DNA of 64,000 nt. Origin: Lotus japonicus (Eukaryota > Streptophyta > Magnoliopsida > Fabales > Fabaceae). This document shows positions 10,565 to 22,227 of the stretch, piece by piece; position 1 is the first letter of the stretch, and every line of letters begins with the position of its first letter. Below the pieces are notes generated by a model. That model did no database searches. It was not told the DNA's origin and worked only from the letters and a program-made list of their open reading frames with translations. Position numbers and translations under genes: made by a program. The stretch spans positions 32,977,021 to 33,041,020 of the forward strand of contig NC_080044.1 in assembly GCF_012489685.1 (NCBI RefSeq). The letters are read 5' to 3'.

Positions 10565-12589
10565 GATTGACCAACAACAACCTCACCATCCACAATCTTC
10601 TTCATGAAACCAAATGAAGAGAAGTCAAGCTTAGGATAAAGAACTCGAAATTGGTCCTTGGCACCCAGATGTCCAAGGATATACTGGCGAGAGCTCCTTT
10701 CCAAAAGGGTCTCGTCAGCTTTTTTTAAACTGGCTTCAAGCCCTTGGATCCTTTTCTCCGCAGCTTCAAGCTTAACTTCAGCATTTGTTTTGGCAGATCG
10801 TTCCTTGGTATGCTCCTCTTGAGCCTCTTGCAGCTGCCGGCGGACGCCTGCCAAGGTATCCTCGGCCTGCTTCTTAGCAATATCAGCACGCTTGGCAGCG
10901 GTATCGGCGTCAGCTTTCAGGCGAGTGTAAGCCGACCTTGCCTCTTAAAACTTCAGTTGGGCACGAGCCTTCTCCGTCTCAATGCCCTTCAGGTGGGGCA
11001 GGAGACCGACAACACAACTCGTAGCAGCGAGAACCTGGTTAACAGCAAGAGTCACCACCCCCTGAACCCCCCTGATGGGCGACCTCATGAGGAATTTGGA
11101 TGTTGAAATTCCTCTCCATAAAGTGAAGACCGTTGAAATTAGCGTCAAAGACGCTATGAAGGGCGCCGGTCTCACTGCCGGGTACTGAATCGCTCGATGA
11201 CTGAGGCACGGGGCTGGTCGCAGCGACCAAGTTAGCAACCAGGAGTTTGATGCTTGGGCGGGGGAATGTTGTTGCTTTGTTTGCTCTCTTTGTGGACCTT
11301 AGATAAAGATCCATCTAGGGTCTTTTGCTTGGTGTCACTTTTTGAAGTGCTGGACTTCTGACGCTTGGGGTCACGGTCATCAGCTAAGGGCGACTTCTTC
11401 CTGTCGCCCCTGGATTCCTTCTTATCATTCTTTCTCTGCCCTTTGGCAGTCTCAACCTGGCTAGAGATGAAGGATAACATGTTGTCAGGGTTGATGCCGC
11501 CCTTGTTCTTGCCCATTTCAGCTGTACATAACATAAAAGAAAATGTAGGTTAAAGCAAGGATTGAGAGTAAAATTGCTCGAAACAATTACTTGATAAATC
11601 TAAACTTACTAAAAAATTCCTGGAGTTTTCCGTCCTTGGCGGCTTGAAGTAAGTCGGAATTGGAAATTTGAGGAAGAGTAAGGATGTATAGGGAGACCTG
11701 TTGCTCATCCTCGTTCAAAGCCTCGAGCACAACAGTGATATCGCGGCGAGGATTGACAGTCCAATGTAAGGGAAACAAGGGGCGGTCTTTTGAATCAAGG
11801 ATTAGGTTGGGAATGTCAGGCGAATGGACGATCTTGAAAAATTTCTTTTGCCAATGTTTGAAATTGCTCTTCAAAGGCTTAAAGATGGCCATGTTGGGAC
11901 GGGCAGACAATGGGACGAAAGATACTGTGGCCGGTTTGGCGATACAAGTTTTGTAGAAAAAGAAAATCAAGGGATAAGTGGAAGTCACATTCAATTGAGC
12001 ACACAACAGCTCAAAGCACCGAATGAAGCCCCAGGCGTTCGGAAGAAGTTGGCAAGGGGCGACGTTCAAGAAAGTGAGGACATCACAAACAAAGGGGGAA
12101 AAAGGGAGTTTCATGAAAAGCTCGGTAAAGATAAATCCATGAAGGTAAAACCAAGCGGGCGCCCCATCGGCCCCTGAAGGTTTAAGTGTGACGACGTCAT
12201 TATCATCGCAAGGGGCGACATTTAGAGATAAATCCTCATTGTGGCCAGTTTCAGGATTCACATTGGTGAAACCCTGGGCGGTGAGGCGGTTATTATTCAG
12301 AGTTTGAATGTTGTTCCAAATGGAACGGAAAAGACACTTGTCATCCATACTTTTCACTAGTTCTCCAATCGGACGAGGTGGATGGATTGTCAGAGGAAAG
12401 TTGAGATGTTATAGAATGGGCTCTTTTAATGGTGGGGTCAGAAGCAGAGGGCGAGTTAGAAGACTCAGAATCAGAGTCAACTACAAAGATGACTTCTGGG
12501 CTAATGGTAGTTTTGTCATCGTCAGAAACAGAATCAAGAGACAGAGAGGACAAGGATTGACTCTGGGAACACATCCTAGGAAGTTTCAT
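10565..12589 (-). pseudogene. Tat antisense ORF: gypsy-type transposon (PF04195-like) protein with coiled-coil tail, broken
   Basis: Function is unknown even for intact relatives. Translation would start at the ATG at 12589. The N-terminus is Ser/Asp-rich and includes VIFVVDSDSESS. A frameshift near 12345-12360 leads into the PF04195-like core (11610-12357), with KLPFSPFVCDVLTFLNVAPCQL and NAWGFIRCFELLC. An intron follows (11522-11609, donor GTAAGT, acceptor TACAG), then a Lys/Ser-rich linker from 11521, two frameshifts and a stop, and a long Glu/Lys/Ala coiled coil (about 10650-10950) ending in the LYPKLDFSSFGFMKKI segment. The 3' end is cut by the Athila LTR. The + strand copy at 45.9-60.2 kb has the same domain order. 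Confidence 0.75.
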
Positions 12590-12825
12590 GGGGAGAAGAT
12601 GAACAGGTAAAAATAAAAACAAAAAAGAGAAGTAAGAAAGAGAAGGGGAAACTGACCAAAAGCAAGAGACGTAATAGGAAAGCAACGAGCTATGGTTGTC
12701 GGAGCAGCGAGAAGTCACCGGAGCAGTAAGAGTAACCGAGAACGGAAAGCTTCAAAAATTTGGAGAAGAGCAAAAAATCATGAAGTAAGTAGAAGTGAAA
12801 AGAAAGAAAGTACATGACTTCTGGC

Positions 12826-12834
12826 TTTTATAAG
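12826..12834 (-). promoter_or_regulatory. Candidate TATA box of the antisense ORF
   Basis: Read on the - strand the sequence is CTTATAAAAGCCAG, about 240 bp upstream of the aORF start at 12589 and independent of the LTR promoter. The homologous aORF at 45893 has TTTATAT at a comparable distance (about 45709-45715). This is the only evidence for a private promoter. Confidence 0.4.
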
Positions 12835-13215
12835 AAAAATGAATGAAGAGAGAGAGAGAAAGGGGAAGCGACACGATCGGATTTAGACGTTTTCAGGAAA
12901 CGAGGCACTCCCTCGAATCCCGCGTGAAAAGACAGTAGCAGTTGAATGCTAATGATGGCAATTTTTTGATACGGTGCAGCATATGTCATATGAAACGATG
13001 CGAAAGTAACGAACGGATGAAGATAATGGGCGACTAAAGACTTGAGTTCTCAAAGACATTTCAGCTTCCAAAGAATCGAAAGCATCATGTCTTGTAGGCT
13101 TGTGGGCTGGGCGAGGGGACCGACCTCTTTATGCAACCAGAAGACATTAGGCGACCAACTTCTTTGTGCAACCAGAAGACATTTCAGCCTCTAAAAGAAT
13201 CGAAGCTTCATGTCT

Positions 13216-13587
13216 TGTGGGCTTGTAGATTGGGCGGGCTAGTACAAGCCCATAGACCCGCCCAGTACGGTCAACACCCTGGAAATAAGGCATGGGTTCC
13301 AGCACACAGAGATAGACCCAGGCCTACTTTGTTTTATATACATTAGTGGTATATGTATTTGTCTTATCTTACATTGGGATTTGGGCCTTGTATGTAAGGC
13401 TCAAATCCATGAATATTCTAGATAAGGACCACTCCCACTGTAAAAGGGGGTGTCCTGACCTTGTACTAGGCACATTTTTATCATTAATGAGATAATTTCC
13501 TTATTCTTACATCACGTATATTCTTTTAGCTCTGTTAGGGTTTATCAAGGGTACTTCATATCCATTGTTAGACCTTATACCAGAACA
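13216..13587 (+). mobile_element. 3' LTR of Tat element 1
   Basis: It begins TGTGGGCTTGTAGATTGGGCGGG and ends ...CCAGAACA, the same ending type as the Tat LTR at 43673 (...CTAGAACA). GGGCGRG close to the start is shared with the LTRs at 43385 and 45165. A TATA box (TTTTATATACA, near 13332) and a promoter-like layout are present. A second similar start (CTTGTGGGCTGGGCGAGG) lies about 120 bp upstream, suggesting a local duplication. The left border could shift by about 5 bp. Confidence 0.65.
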
Positions 13588-14402
13588 CTAATTTTTAATC
13601 TCCTTTATTTTAGGAACTTAGCATGTGAGACTTGACAATCAACCCCGACAGAATAAACCCCTTCCTCCCCACCACCACCAACAACAGCCCTTCTCAAATC
13701 TCCCTTCAAGACCTTCACTACCACAACACCACCACCAAAATTTAGCTACGACAAGTGAAGGATTAACAGGGAACATTTCATGTGCAAGTAAACACACGTC
13801 TTGATGAAGTCAAAAAAATACAAACTCACCTCACTCTCTATATATTTCCTCAAGACCAATTCTGAATGTTTAACGTCTTTCTCATTTTTGTGATCAGTTG
13901 CTGGAGAGCTAGAGAGAAATTCAAGCCAACAACAACCACGCCATTTCTTACTTGTTCTTCACCTAAAACATTACCAATTTCCTTCAAAAACCCCTGAATC
14001 ATGTTTTCTTAATTAGAGGCTACTATGTAATTCTAGAAATTTTGGTGAAGTTCTGGGCGTGATACGAGGGTTTCTGGTTGATGTTCATCATCACCATCGT
14101 GCCTATGAGTTTTCCGGCGACATTGTCAGAAAATTCATCTCTTTGATTCTATTTTTCTCTCTCATCTGGGTTCCGATCGAGGCAATTCAACCACTAATCT
14201 TCTTTCTCACCGAGGCGAACCTCCAGTCGCTGTAAACTCACCTCTTGCGACAGTCTCTGCCCTAAGCTCCATTGTAGGTCGTCTTCTCTGGTGACCTAAA
14301 ACTGGTTCCAGAAACACGATTTCTCTGTATTTCTTCAATCTGAATCTATAATTAAGCTCAGATTAAAGATTGTTGTTGATGATCTCTTATCTACTGCCGC
14401 AG
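13588..14402. other. Unassigned sequence, possibly 5' part or intron of the MYB fragment
   Basis: No ORF of note. Pyrimidine-rich stretches and phrases such as CTCCATTGTAGGTCGTC look like UTR or intron. The last bases (TACTGCCGCAG) form a plausible 3' splice site directly before recognisable MYB coding sequence, so at least the right end is probably intron of that gene. I could not find the first MYB exon. Confidence 0.4.
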
Positions 14403-14700
14403 ACTATTTCTCATTGGGCCGAGCAAGTTTGACAAGGAAGATTGGAGAAGTATTTCCAGGAATGTTGTTGTGACAAGAACACCAACTCAAGTAGCTAGCC
14501 ATGCCCCGAAGTACTTCCATCACCAGAATTCGGTGAAGAATGAGAGAAAAAGAACTAGTATCCACGACATAACCACAAAGGACAATAACTCAGCGCCAGC
14601 ACCCATTGATCAGAATTGGGCTCCTCCTCCAGGTGGTTCAATGCAGCAGCCATCACACGAAATGCAGCAATAACCATCAAACAATTTGCATGATAAGATG
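14403..14700 (+). pseudogene. DIVARICATA-like MYB (SHAQKYF type) exon 2 fragment
   Basis: The intact family are nuclear R-R type MYB transcription factors. The exon begins after a CAG splice acceptor (14402) with [18 protein letters not shown], then [19 protein letters not shown] (the signature SHAQKYF has Gln changed to Pro), [11 protein letters not shown] and [19 protein letters not shown] stops it at 14671-14673, while homologous codons (PSNNLHDKMG style) continue to about 14700, where similarity ends at a CACTA-like terminus. Only the second MYB repeat and part of the tail are present. Retention of an intron border means this is a genomic fragment and not a retrocopy: either a truncated paralogue or a piece carried by a DNA transposon. 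Confidence 0.75.
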
Positions 14701-14704
14701 GGTA

Positions 14705-14945
14705 TACTACTAGGAATTTGTCTATTTCCTAAGCATTTTCCTGCGAATTTTGCTCAAGAATTCCTGCGAAAATATTCACAGGTATAGAAAATTTCGCAAC
14801 AAATTTTGTAGAAAATATCGCTGGTAATTGTGCGGCAAAACTTTTCACTGGTAATATCGCAGGTAACTTTGAAAATAGTTGCGCAGCAAATTTTCCACAA
14901 CTAATTTCGCCAAAAATATTTGCAGATGAATTCGCAGGTAATTAT
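14705..14945 (+). mobile_element. CACTA-like (En/Spm) terminus with subterminal repeats
   Basis: TACTACTAGGAAT at 14705 looks like the CACTACTAGAAA terminus of plant CACTA elements with C changed to T. Over the next 240 bp short units such as CCTGCGAA, TTCGCAGGT, TCGCAGGTAA and TCGCTGGTAA recur in both orientations, which is typical of CACTA subterminal repeats. I found no matching second end or transposase in the window, so this may be a fragment. Confidence 0.5.
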
Positions 14946-15177
14946 TTTAGTATTTTTCAAAATTGATCCTCGAAAAAGGGTTTTTGAACAACCCTCAACT
15001 TCCTTTCTTGTCCCCTTCTTGTATCTGTTTCTATTTTTGCATAAACAAAAAAAGGGATAGAAAATAAAACTTTCAACCATGAACAACGTCTCAAAACATA
15101 AGACAAAAACGGAGAACATTCGTGGGAGTTAATGGTGAAACAAACAATTTTTAAACTGAGAAGTTTAAAAGATGGCT
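14946..15177. other. Short unassigned stretch before the copia insertion
   Basis: No coding or element signature. From about 15131 it belongs to the roughly 100-bp tandem unit that continues on the far side of the copia element. Confidence 0.4.
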
Positions 15178-15182
15178 CTAGT

Positions 15183-15595
15183 TGTTAGAAATTTGGGTAT
15201 GATAATCCTGGATAACTTCGAAGAATCGTGTTCGAACACTTTCCGAGCAAAGTATTTCGACCCTATTCTTGCCTGGGTTCACGAAATCCTTGTTGGGATA
15301 ATTCTTGAAGAACAATCTGCTTCAGGCAAATGAGAACAGATCAGGAATGTAGAGAGATTTCGGTTTTTGTTTTCTGTACATGAAACTGAGGCCAGATAAC
15401 TCCTTATAAAGGAGTTTGTTTCAGAAACCGAAAACGGTTAATAAAACAGAATGACATTGGCTCAATTATGCGTTGAACAACAAGCATGCACTCCGCACTA
15501 CCCTAACTCGTTTCCGAACTTAACGCATAATCGCATCGACCTACAATAAATCACATTACTACTAAAATCCATTGATGATACTAAAATCACCAACA
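15183..15595 (-). repeat. 3' LTR of the copia element
   Basis: Runs TGTTAGAA...ACCAACA on the + strand, 413 bp, with near identity to 20124-20541. It includes CTCCTTATAAAGGAG, a symmetrical TATA-containing block. Confidence 0.95.
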
Positions 15596-16155
15596 AATCC
15601 CCCCCATTTTAGTGTAATTCTTGATCTACTCAGTATATATATAATAATATATACAAGTGTATAACACACAGATATAACAATCAAACAAATGCATAAATGA
15701 AAATGTCTTGCGATTGAATTTCCATCTTAGTTCAAATACACATTCCAAATACTCGAGAATCAGGGTATCATAACGATTGAACCCGTCAACCCATTTGAAT
15801 ATCTGAAGATATCGTACACATATGTTTCTATAACACTCTACTATTCATACTTGACACTTTACAAGCCATGTGTCCTTATCCATTAATAAGCATATAGGAA
15901 GCCAAGTCCAAGCTTCTTGAAGCGGCAAAACTTCATGCTCACATAGGTGATCCTTTTAATCTTGCACCTGCATTTGCAATTTTTCAAAGAACCATTAAGA
16001 AGATATACTTTAACCTAGCCATCACTTGCAGGTCTGAGCACATACCTTGGGAAGATAAATACAAATGCTCCAATCTCTAACTATGATCTTTCCACATTGA
16101 ATTCTGCTTCTAACGTTGTATTAGAAGGGAATTGGGTATACCATAGCTAGTAGAT

Positions 16156-19100
16156 TTAGATGGACTTTAATCCCATCCCAATTACCGACTTCTTCACTAA
16201 GTCTCTAGCTAACCCCTTCGTCAAGTGATCAGCTAAGTTTTGTTGCAACAGAACAAACTTATAGGATATCACCCCATTCATGATTAAATCCCTAATCATA
16301 CTATGTCCAACACCCAAGTGTCTAGACTTTCCATTGTACATTTGACTATAAGCTTTAGCCAATGTAGCAACACTATCACAACGGATAGAAATTGGTGATA
16401 TCGGTTTAGGCCATATTGGAATCTCATATACCAAGTTTCTTAGCCATTCCGCTTCTTTACCAACAGCAGCTAATGCTACAAACTCAGATTCCATTGTAGA
16501 ACTAGTTATACATGTTTGCTTTTTGGAAGCCCATGAGATGGAACCTCCCCCACGCAAAACCACCCATCCACTTGTAGAGGATGAATCTTCAACATTATTT
16601 ATCCAACTAGCATCCGAATAACCCTCTAACACCGAAGGAAATCCCACATATGACAATCCATAATTCATAGTAACCTTCAAGTAATTTTTTTTTTCTTGAC
16701 TTTGCCCTTCAAGTAATTGAATACCCTAGTTATGGCATGCCAATGATGTCTACTAGGATTACTAGTAAATCTGCTCAACTTTCCAACCGCATAAGCAATA
16801 TCCGGTCTAGAGCTAATCATAGCATACATCAAAGAGCCTATAGCTCTTGAATATTCGAGCTGATCCACAGGTTTACCTGTATTTGGCATAAGGTTTTCAC
16901 TCGGATCCATGAGAGTACTAACCGGAGAACAACTTTCATGATTAAACTTCTTGAGTATTTTCTCAATGTAATGAGATTGCGTAATTACAATCCCCTTATT
17001 CTCCCGTTTAATCTTAATACCAAGAATAACGTCCGCTTCTCCCATATCTTTCATGGAGAACTTTGATGACAAAAAATTCTTCGTCTTATCAACTTGATTT
17101 TGGTCGGTGCCAAAGATCAACATGTCATCAACATATAGACAAATGATAACTCCTTTACCAGATGTATCAAATTTGCTATATACACATTTGTCAGCTTGGT
17201 CAGAATGAAACCACTAGACAAAACAACCTCATCAAACTTTTGATGCCACTGCTTTGGAGCTTGTTTCAGCCCATACAACGACTTAACTAGCTTACACACC
17301 TTATAATCATTACCAGGCATTACAAATCCTTCAGGTTGCTTCATATACACTTCTTCCAAATCACCATTCAGGAATGCAGTTTTGACATCCATTTGATGAA
17401 TCACTAGATTGTGAATAGCCGCTAAAGCAATCAACAATCTAATAGTGGTGATACGAGCAACTGGAGCATAGGTATCAAAGTAATCAATTCCTTCCTTTTG
17501 TCTAAAGCCTTGGATAACCAATCTAGCTTTAAACTTATCAATTGTACCATCGACTTTCATCTTCCTTTTGAAGATCCATTTGCAACCCAATGGTTTGCAA
17601 CCTGATGGTAAATCAGATAATACCCAAGTATTATTTTCCATGATAGAACCAATCTCTTCATCAATTGCTTCATCATACGTTCTTGGATCCTCCTCTATAC
17701 TATAGCAATAATAGTATTGATTATCAATCTGATCCTTTGATCCTTCAACTAGATATAATTGAAAATCAGACCCATAAGATTTAGGTTTTCTAGCTCTTTT
17801 GCTTTTACGAGGTTCGAATGTCTCACTTGGTGCATCATTTGAATGATCATCCTTTAGATATTCATCCGAATTTGGTATAGAGTGCTTTGGTCTAGGTATA
17901 GAAGAGAAACAATTCTCATCAAATATGGCATCTCTCGATTCTATAATCGTGTTAATAGAAATCGAGTCATTAGGTTCTATAACATAAAACCGATAAGCCT
18001 TAGAATGCTCAGCATATCCAACAAAGATGCAAGCTACACCCTTTTCACCCAAAGTTTTCCTTTTAGGGTCCGGGAGTCTAACCACGGCCCTACAACCCCA
18101 AACACAGAGAAATGTCAAATTGGGTCGTTTCTTATACCAAAGTTCATATGGGGTAGTCTTGTTCCTTTTATTAGGAACCCTATTTAACAAATAGCAAGCC
18201 GTTAACATGGCTTCTCCCCAAAACCCTTCACTCAAACCACAGTAAGATAACATGGCATTCACCATTTCTTTAAGAACTCTATTTTTCCTTTCAGCCACAC
18301 CATTTTGTTGAGGTGTATAAGGTGTCGTAGTCTCATGAATGATTCCTACGGATTGGAAAAATAAAGGATCATAATATTCACCACCTCTATCCGTACGTAA
18401 TGTTTTAATCAACTCATTCTGTTGCAATTCGACTTCAGTTTTATAAATTCTGAATTTATCTAAGGCTTCGTCCTTAGCATGCAACAAATAAACATAGCAG
18501 AATCTGGATGCATCATCTATGAAAGTGACAAGATACTTTTTATGCCCTAATGATGGAGTAGCATGCAAATCACATAAATCACTATGTATCAATTCAAGTA
18601 TGACAAATTTCCTTGTTATACTTTTAAAAGGTTGCCTAGTGATCTTTGTTAACATGCAAGTTTTACACTTTTCTACATTTCCATCAAATACAGGAATTAA
18701 ATCATCTTTAGACATTTCAAGCATTCTTTTATAATGTACATGTCCTAGACGAGCATGCCATAAAGATGATTTAATAACATTCGAATTGGACATAAATACA
18801 GAACCAGAATCATTAGAAACTCCATTCAAATTCATCATGAACATACCATTATTATAATATCCAAATCCTACAAACACACCAGACTTCGATAAAACATATT
18901 TATCGGATTCATACACTTGCTTGTATCCAAGCTTATTCAATACAGGACCAGAAATTAAGTTCTTACGTAGTTTAGGAACATATAAAACATTAAACAAAGT
19001 AATAATCTTTCCAGAACTGAATTCTAACACCACGCTTCCTTTGCCTTCAACAGGATCAAAGTGATGATCTCCCATGTAGAGGAGAGATCCATCTTCCACT

Positions 19101-20099
19101 GGAACAAAAGTCTTGAACCAGAAACGATCCTTGCAAACATGTGTTGTGGCGCCAGAATCAATCCACCACGCGATAGCATCATCCTGCACATAAAATGCTT
19201 CAGAAATTAGTGAAACCGAATGTTTAATAAAACTATTCAAATCACAAATTGATTTCTGACCTTGGTTTTGGGATTGGTCCTTTGACCCTTTTCCCGAACC
19301 ACTTGTATTCGCGTTGTCGTGCTTTTTGCCTGAACGGCAATCCCTCTTGAAGTGGCCTGTTTTTCCACACTTCCAACATTCTAGTTTCGGTTTCTTGTTA
19401 GAACCGAAACTGCCTTTGTTTTTCTTGAAAGCACGCTTCTTTTCTTTGTTTCTATTGTTATCGTTCTTATCACCCTCTTCGATCATATTAACGAGGTCCA
19501 GCAACTTCTTTTCCTTTTCCCTTAGTCAGCGCTCTTCCAGTGAACTGAATGCAATCAAAGACAAGTCGTCTTTTCCATGCTTCAAATTGTGTTTGTCTAT
19601 GATACTTGAGACAGATATTGTTTCATCCATCTTCAATCCGTGTTGTGTGAACTGTCCAAGGATTCGGAGGAGTTCATTGAATTGTTCCATGACAGACCTT
19701 GATTCAACCATCTTGTAACTGTTGAAATCGGTTACAAGAAACTTTTTACTAGATGAGTCCTCTGTCATGTACTTGAATTCGAGACAATCCCACAATTCCT
19801 TTGCAGATTCCACGTTTTGATAAACATCAAATAAGGGATCAGACATACCGTTAAGAATGTGCCCTCTGCATATGTAGTCGTCGTTCTCCCACTTTGATCT
19901 GCTCCTTATATTTTCAACCGTGTCATCCTCCAGAAGTTCTTGAATTGGTGTAGACAGGACATACACCACCTTCAACGCTGTCAACATGAAATGCATCTTC
20001 TTCTGCCAACGCCTGAAGTCTTGTCCTTGAAACTTCCAATTTTCCGAAATTCGTAGTCATCTCCTTGACGGTGCTTCCTCCAGTGCTTCCTCCAGCCAT
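16156..20099 (-). pseudogene. copia Gag-Pol polyprotein with several frame breaks
   Basis: From the ATG at 20099 the order is gag N-terminus, zinc knuckle (CWKCGKTGHFKRDC), protease (WWIDSGATTH), integrase (LWHARLGH, then DRGGEY and QQNGVAERKN), reverse transcriptase (MDVKTAFLNGDL, LYGLKQAPKQWH, LYVDDM) and RNase H ([22 protein letters not shown]). Breaks are a 1-nt frameshift in gag near 20040, a TGA near 19523, a 1-nt shift inside RT near 17200 just before YVDD, and an insertion of about 29 bp with a CTTCAAGTAATT duplication at about 16680-16720 before RNase H. The order PR-INT-RT-RH is that of Ty1/copia. No complete polyprotein can be made, although domains are individually well preserved. 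Confidence 0.92.
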
Positions 20100-20123
20100 G
20101 ATTATCAGAATACTTTGTTCTTA

Positions 20124-20541
20124 TGTTAGAAATTTGGGTATGATAATCCTGGATAACTTCGAAGAATCGTGTTCGAACACTTTCCGAACAAAGTATTTCG
20201 ACCCTATTCTTGCCTGGGTTCACGAAATCCTTGTTGGGATAATTCTTGAAGAACAATCTGCTTCAGGCAAATGAGAACAGATCAGGAATGTAGAGAGATT
20301 TCGGTTTTTGTTTTCTGTACATGAAACTGAGGCCAGATAACTCCTTATAAAGGAGTTTGTTTCAGAAACCGAAAACGGTTAATAAAACAGAATGACATTG
20401 GCTCAATTATGCGTTGGAACAACAAGCATGCACTCCGCACTACGTACCCTAACTCATTTCCGAACTTAACGCATAATCGCATCGGCCTACAATAAATCAC
20501 ATTACTACTAAAATCCATTGATGATACTAAAATCACCAACA
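20124..20541 (-). repeat. 5' LTR of the copia element
   Basis: 418 bp; differs from the left LTR by an extra G near 20417, an extra GTAC near 20445 and three substitutions. On the - strand it reads TGTTGGTGATT...TTTCTAACA. The promoter TATA lies in the TTATAAAGG segment. Confidence 0.95.
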
Positions 20542-20546
20542 CTAGT

Positions 20547-20690
20547 GTTGTGAAAGGTGACAATTACTCCATGAACAAACAACTAGAAACTAATGGTGAA
20601 ACAAACAATTTCTAAACTGAAAAGCTTAAAAGATGGCTCTAATGTTGTGAAAGGTGACAACTCCATGAACAATTAACTACAAACTAATGG
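20547..20690 (+). repeat. Tandem ~100-bp duplication that hosts the copia insertion
   Basis: The segment TAATGGTGAAACAAACAATT...GATGGCTCTA.TGTTGTGAAAGGTGACAA...CCATGAACAA occurs once across the insertion (15128-15182 joined to 20547-20590) and again at 20591-20690. The copies differ at a few bases. No protein signal. Confidence 0.8.
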
Positions 20691-21933
20691 GGTAAAATAT
20701 TACAAAACAAAAGTAATTATTACAAAGTATGCAAAACTGTGAAAGTATAACTAATATGCACCCTACACTTGATTACCATGAGAAAAGCTCACAAATGTCA
20801 ATTTAATTAATTTCAGTTTCAGCCATTGTACCAAAGTGACGCTGCTAGGATTTTCCTTGCCAAAGCATACTCCTGCATTAGCCACTACTTGACGCAGTTA
20901 CTGTGAATTGAAACTCATTGCCACAATTTAGTGAACCAACATTATTCTCTCCCTTGACATATTAATAAGGAATAACATCTGTTTAATATTATAAAATTTG
21001 AAAACATTAATCAGGCACAACCCAAGAAGACTCACCTAGGATTTTCTTTCCCTTACAACCCCAAAGAAGATCATGGTGGCACGTACAAGTTCTTCAGAGT
21101 AGTAGAAACCTGTAGTAGCCATGCATTCACAACCAATTTAGAAACACTTACACTGCCCCTAATCAATCCATCACACATCAGAAAATTAAGATTCAGATGT
21201 ACCGGAGTTCAATGAGCTTAATCTGATCATCAGCAGAATTTTCTAGTTTTTTTTTTTTGAAGTTTTTATATGTCAATAATATATTAACAGGAATAGTATC
21301 CTAATACTAATACTGTTAGCTAGTGTTAACCGATTACCGAGAGTTGTAGTTTGATATTTTCAATTTTGATTTTAATTGTTAATTTTTGTGGAACTAATTC
21401 ACGTACCCCTCTTCATATGTTTGCTACTCTTAGTTTTCACGCATTTTTGATCGTTTCACATGAAAGGAGGTATGTAACAGAACCCATACCAAATCTAAAA
21501 TTTAAAATAATTCACCATAAAATTGACAATAACACTAATAATTTTTTCATGTATAGTTTTGATTTGATTAAGAAAAGTGGTGAAAGCAACAGGAGGTGTG
21601 GTTTCAGTTCAATGCCCGAATTTCTTTGTCGTTTTATGTGCCGTGAGCCCCACCAAAGCAGTTCTTGGCCGAAGGAAATGCATGATAGATGTTGATAGCT
21701 ACTTTGCTTCTTATCCAGTTGGATATGAAAGGAATTTCAGGTTCGCCTGTCCAGATGGAGCTCCATGCATTACTCTATCTTTTCTTTCTTTGTCCATTCT
21801 AAATGTTATAGTCAATGGTTGTTTAATTGCATGTAGATAAACTATTCTCTATTTTGTACTAACCTTTGTATCGTACCCGGAAACCAGAATACTAATTAAT
21901 TTCATTTTTTTTCATTACTTATTTCTAGTTGTT
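20691..21933. other. AT-rich region without an identified gene
   Basis: Possible exon-like islands (20820-20960 on the - strand; 21577-21840 on the + strand) have short open frames but no domain I recognise and no consistent splice structure. A poly-T run lies near 21248-21259. Confidence 0.4.
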
Positions 21934-21950
21934 ATATATAGTCGAGAAGG

Positions 21951-22062
21951 TACCCGAATGATAGATCAAGTGGTAAAAGCTATGGGACATGAGGGTTGGG
22001 TGGGGGAGGTCCGAGGATCAATCCCTAAAGGAGACAATTTATCTTTCCGATTTACCAAAAGA
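21951..22062 (+). mobile_element. tRNA-derived SINE with 17-bp TSD
   Basis: The 112-bp body has an A-box-like TAGATCAAGTGG about 12 nt in and a B-box-like GAGGATCAATCCC about 45 nt later, the internal RNA polymerase III promoter of tRNA-type SINEs. It ends in ...TTTACCAAAAGA and is flanked by the perfect 17-bp repeat ATATATAGTCGAGAAGG (21934-21950 and 22063-22079). Too degenerate and too short to be a tRNA gene. Confidence 0.88.
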
Positions 22063-22227
22063 ATATATAGTCGAGAAGGAATAAAATGGTTTAACATTTC
22101 CAAAGAATTTGATTGATATATCATTTACACCCACACCAAGAAACAAAAGCGAATAGAAGAGAAAGAAATAAAAGATACAGTATCAAAACCTTTAACGTTA
22201 TAAAAAAAATTAAATGTATGAAAATTA

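Larger units (their letters stand above)
10565..13587 (+). mobile_element. Tat-type Ty3/gypsy element 1 (3' part: antisense ORF plus 3' LTR)
   Basis: A - strand aORF (10565-12589) is followed by a + strand LTR (about 13216-13587). A PF04195-like gene placed antisense between integrase and 3' LTR is a known arrangement in Tat-lineage elements; the same order, mirrored, is seen with a pol gene at 45-64 kb in this window. The gag-pol part should lie to the left but has been replaced: the Athila LTR begins inside the aORF 3' end. Confidence 0.7.
15183..20541 (-). mobile_element. Complete Ty1/copia element (5,359 bp, TSD CTAGT), coding-dead
   Basis: Two LTRs (413 and 418 bp) bound gag-pol on the - strand. 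The TSD CTAGT is perfect (15178-15182 and 20542-20546). By eye the LTRs differ at three substitutions and two indels (1 and 4 bp), so the insertion is young. A purine-rich tract (AAAATGGGGGGGATT on the - strand) lies at about 15596-15610, right before the 3' LTR. The leader between 5' LTR and gag ATG is only 24 nt and lacks the usual TGGTATCAGAGC primer site. The clade was not resolved; integrase/RT look Tork- or Ivana-like. Confidence 0.95.

Noticed and set aside
21577..21840. 87-codon ORF with several Cys (GRRKCMIDVDSYF, FACPDGAPC)
   Set aside because: Cysteine spacing briefly suggested an extracellular lectin-like domain, but I cannot match a family and there are no flanking exons; left unassigned.
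21951..22062. tRNA gene
   Set aside because: A and B boxes are present but the cloverleaf cannot be completed, and the 17-bp TSD shows a SINE.
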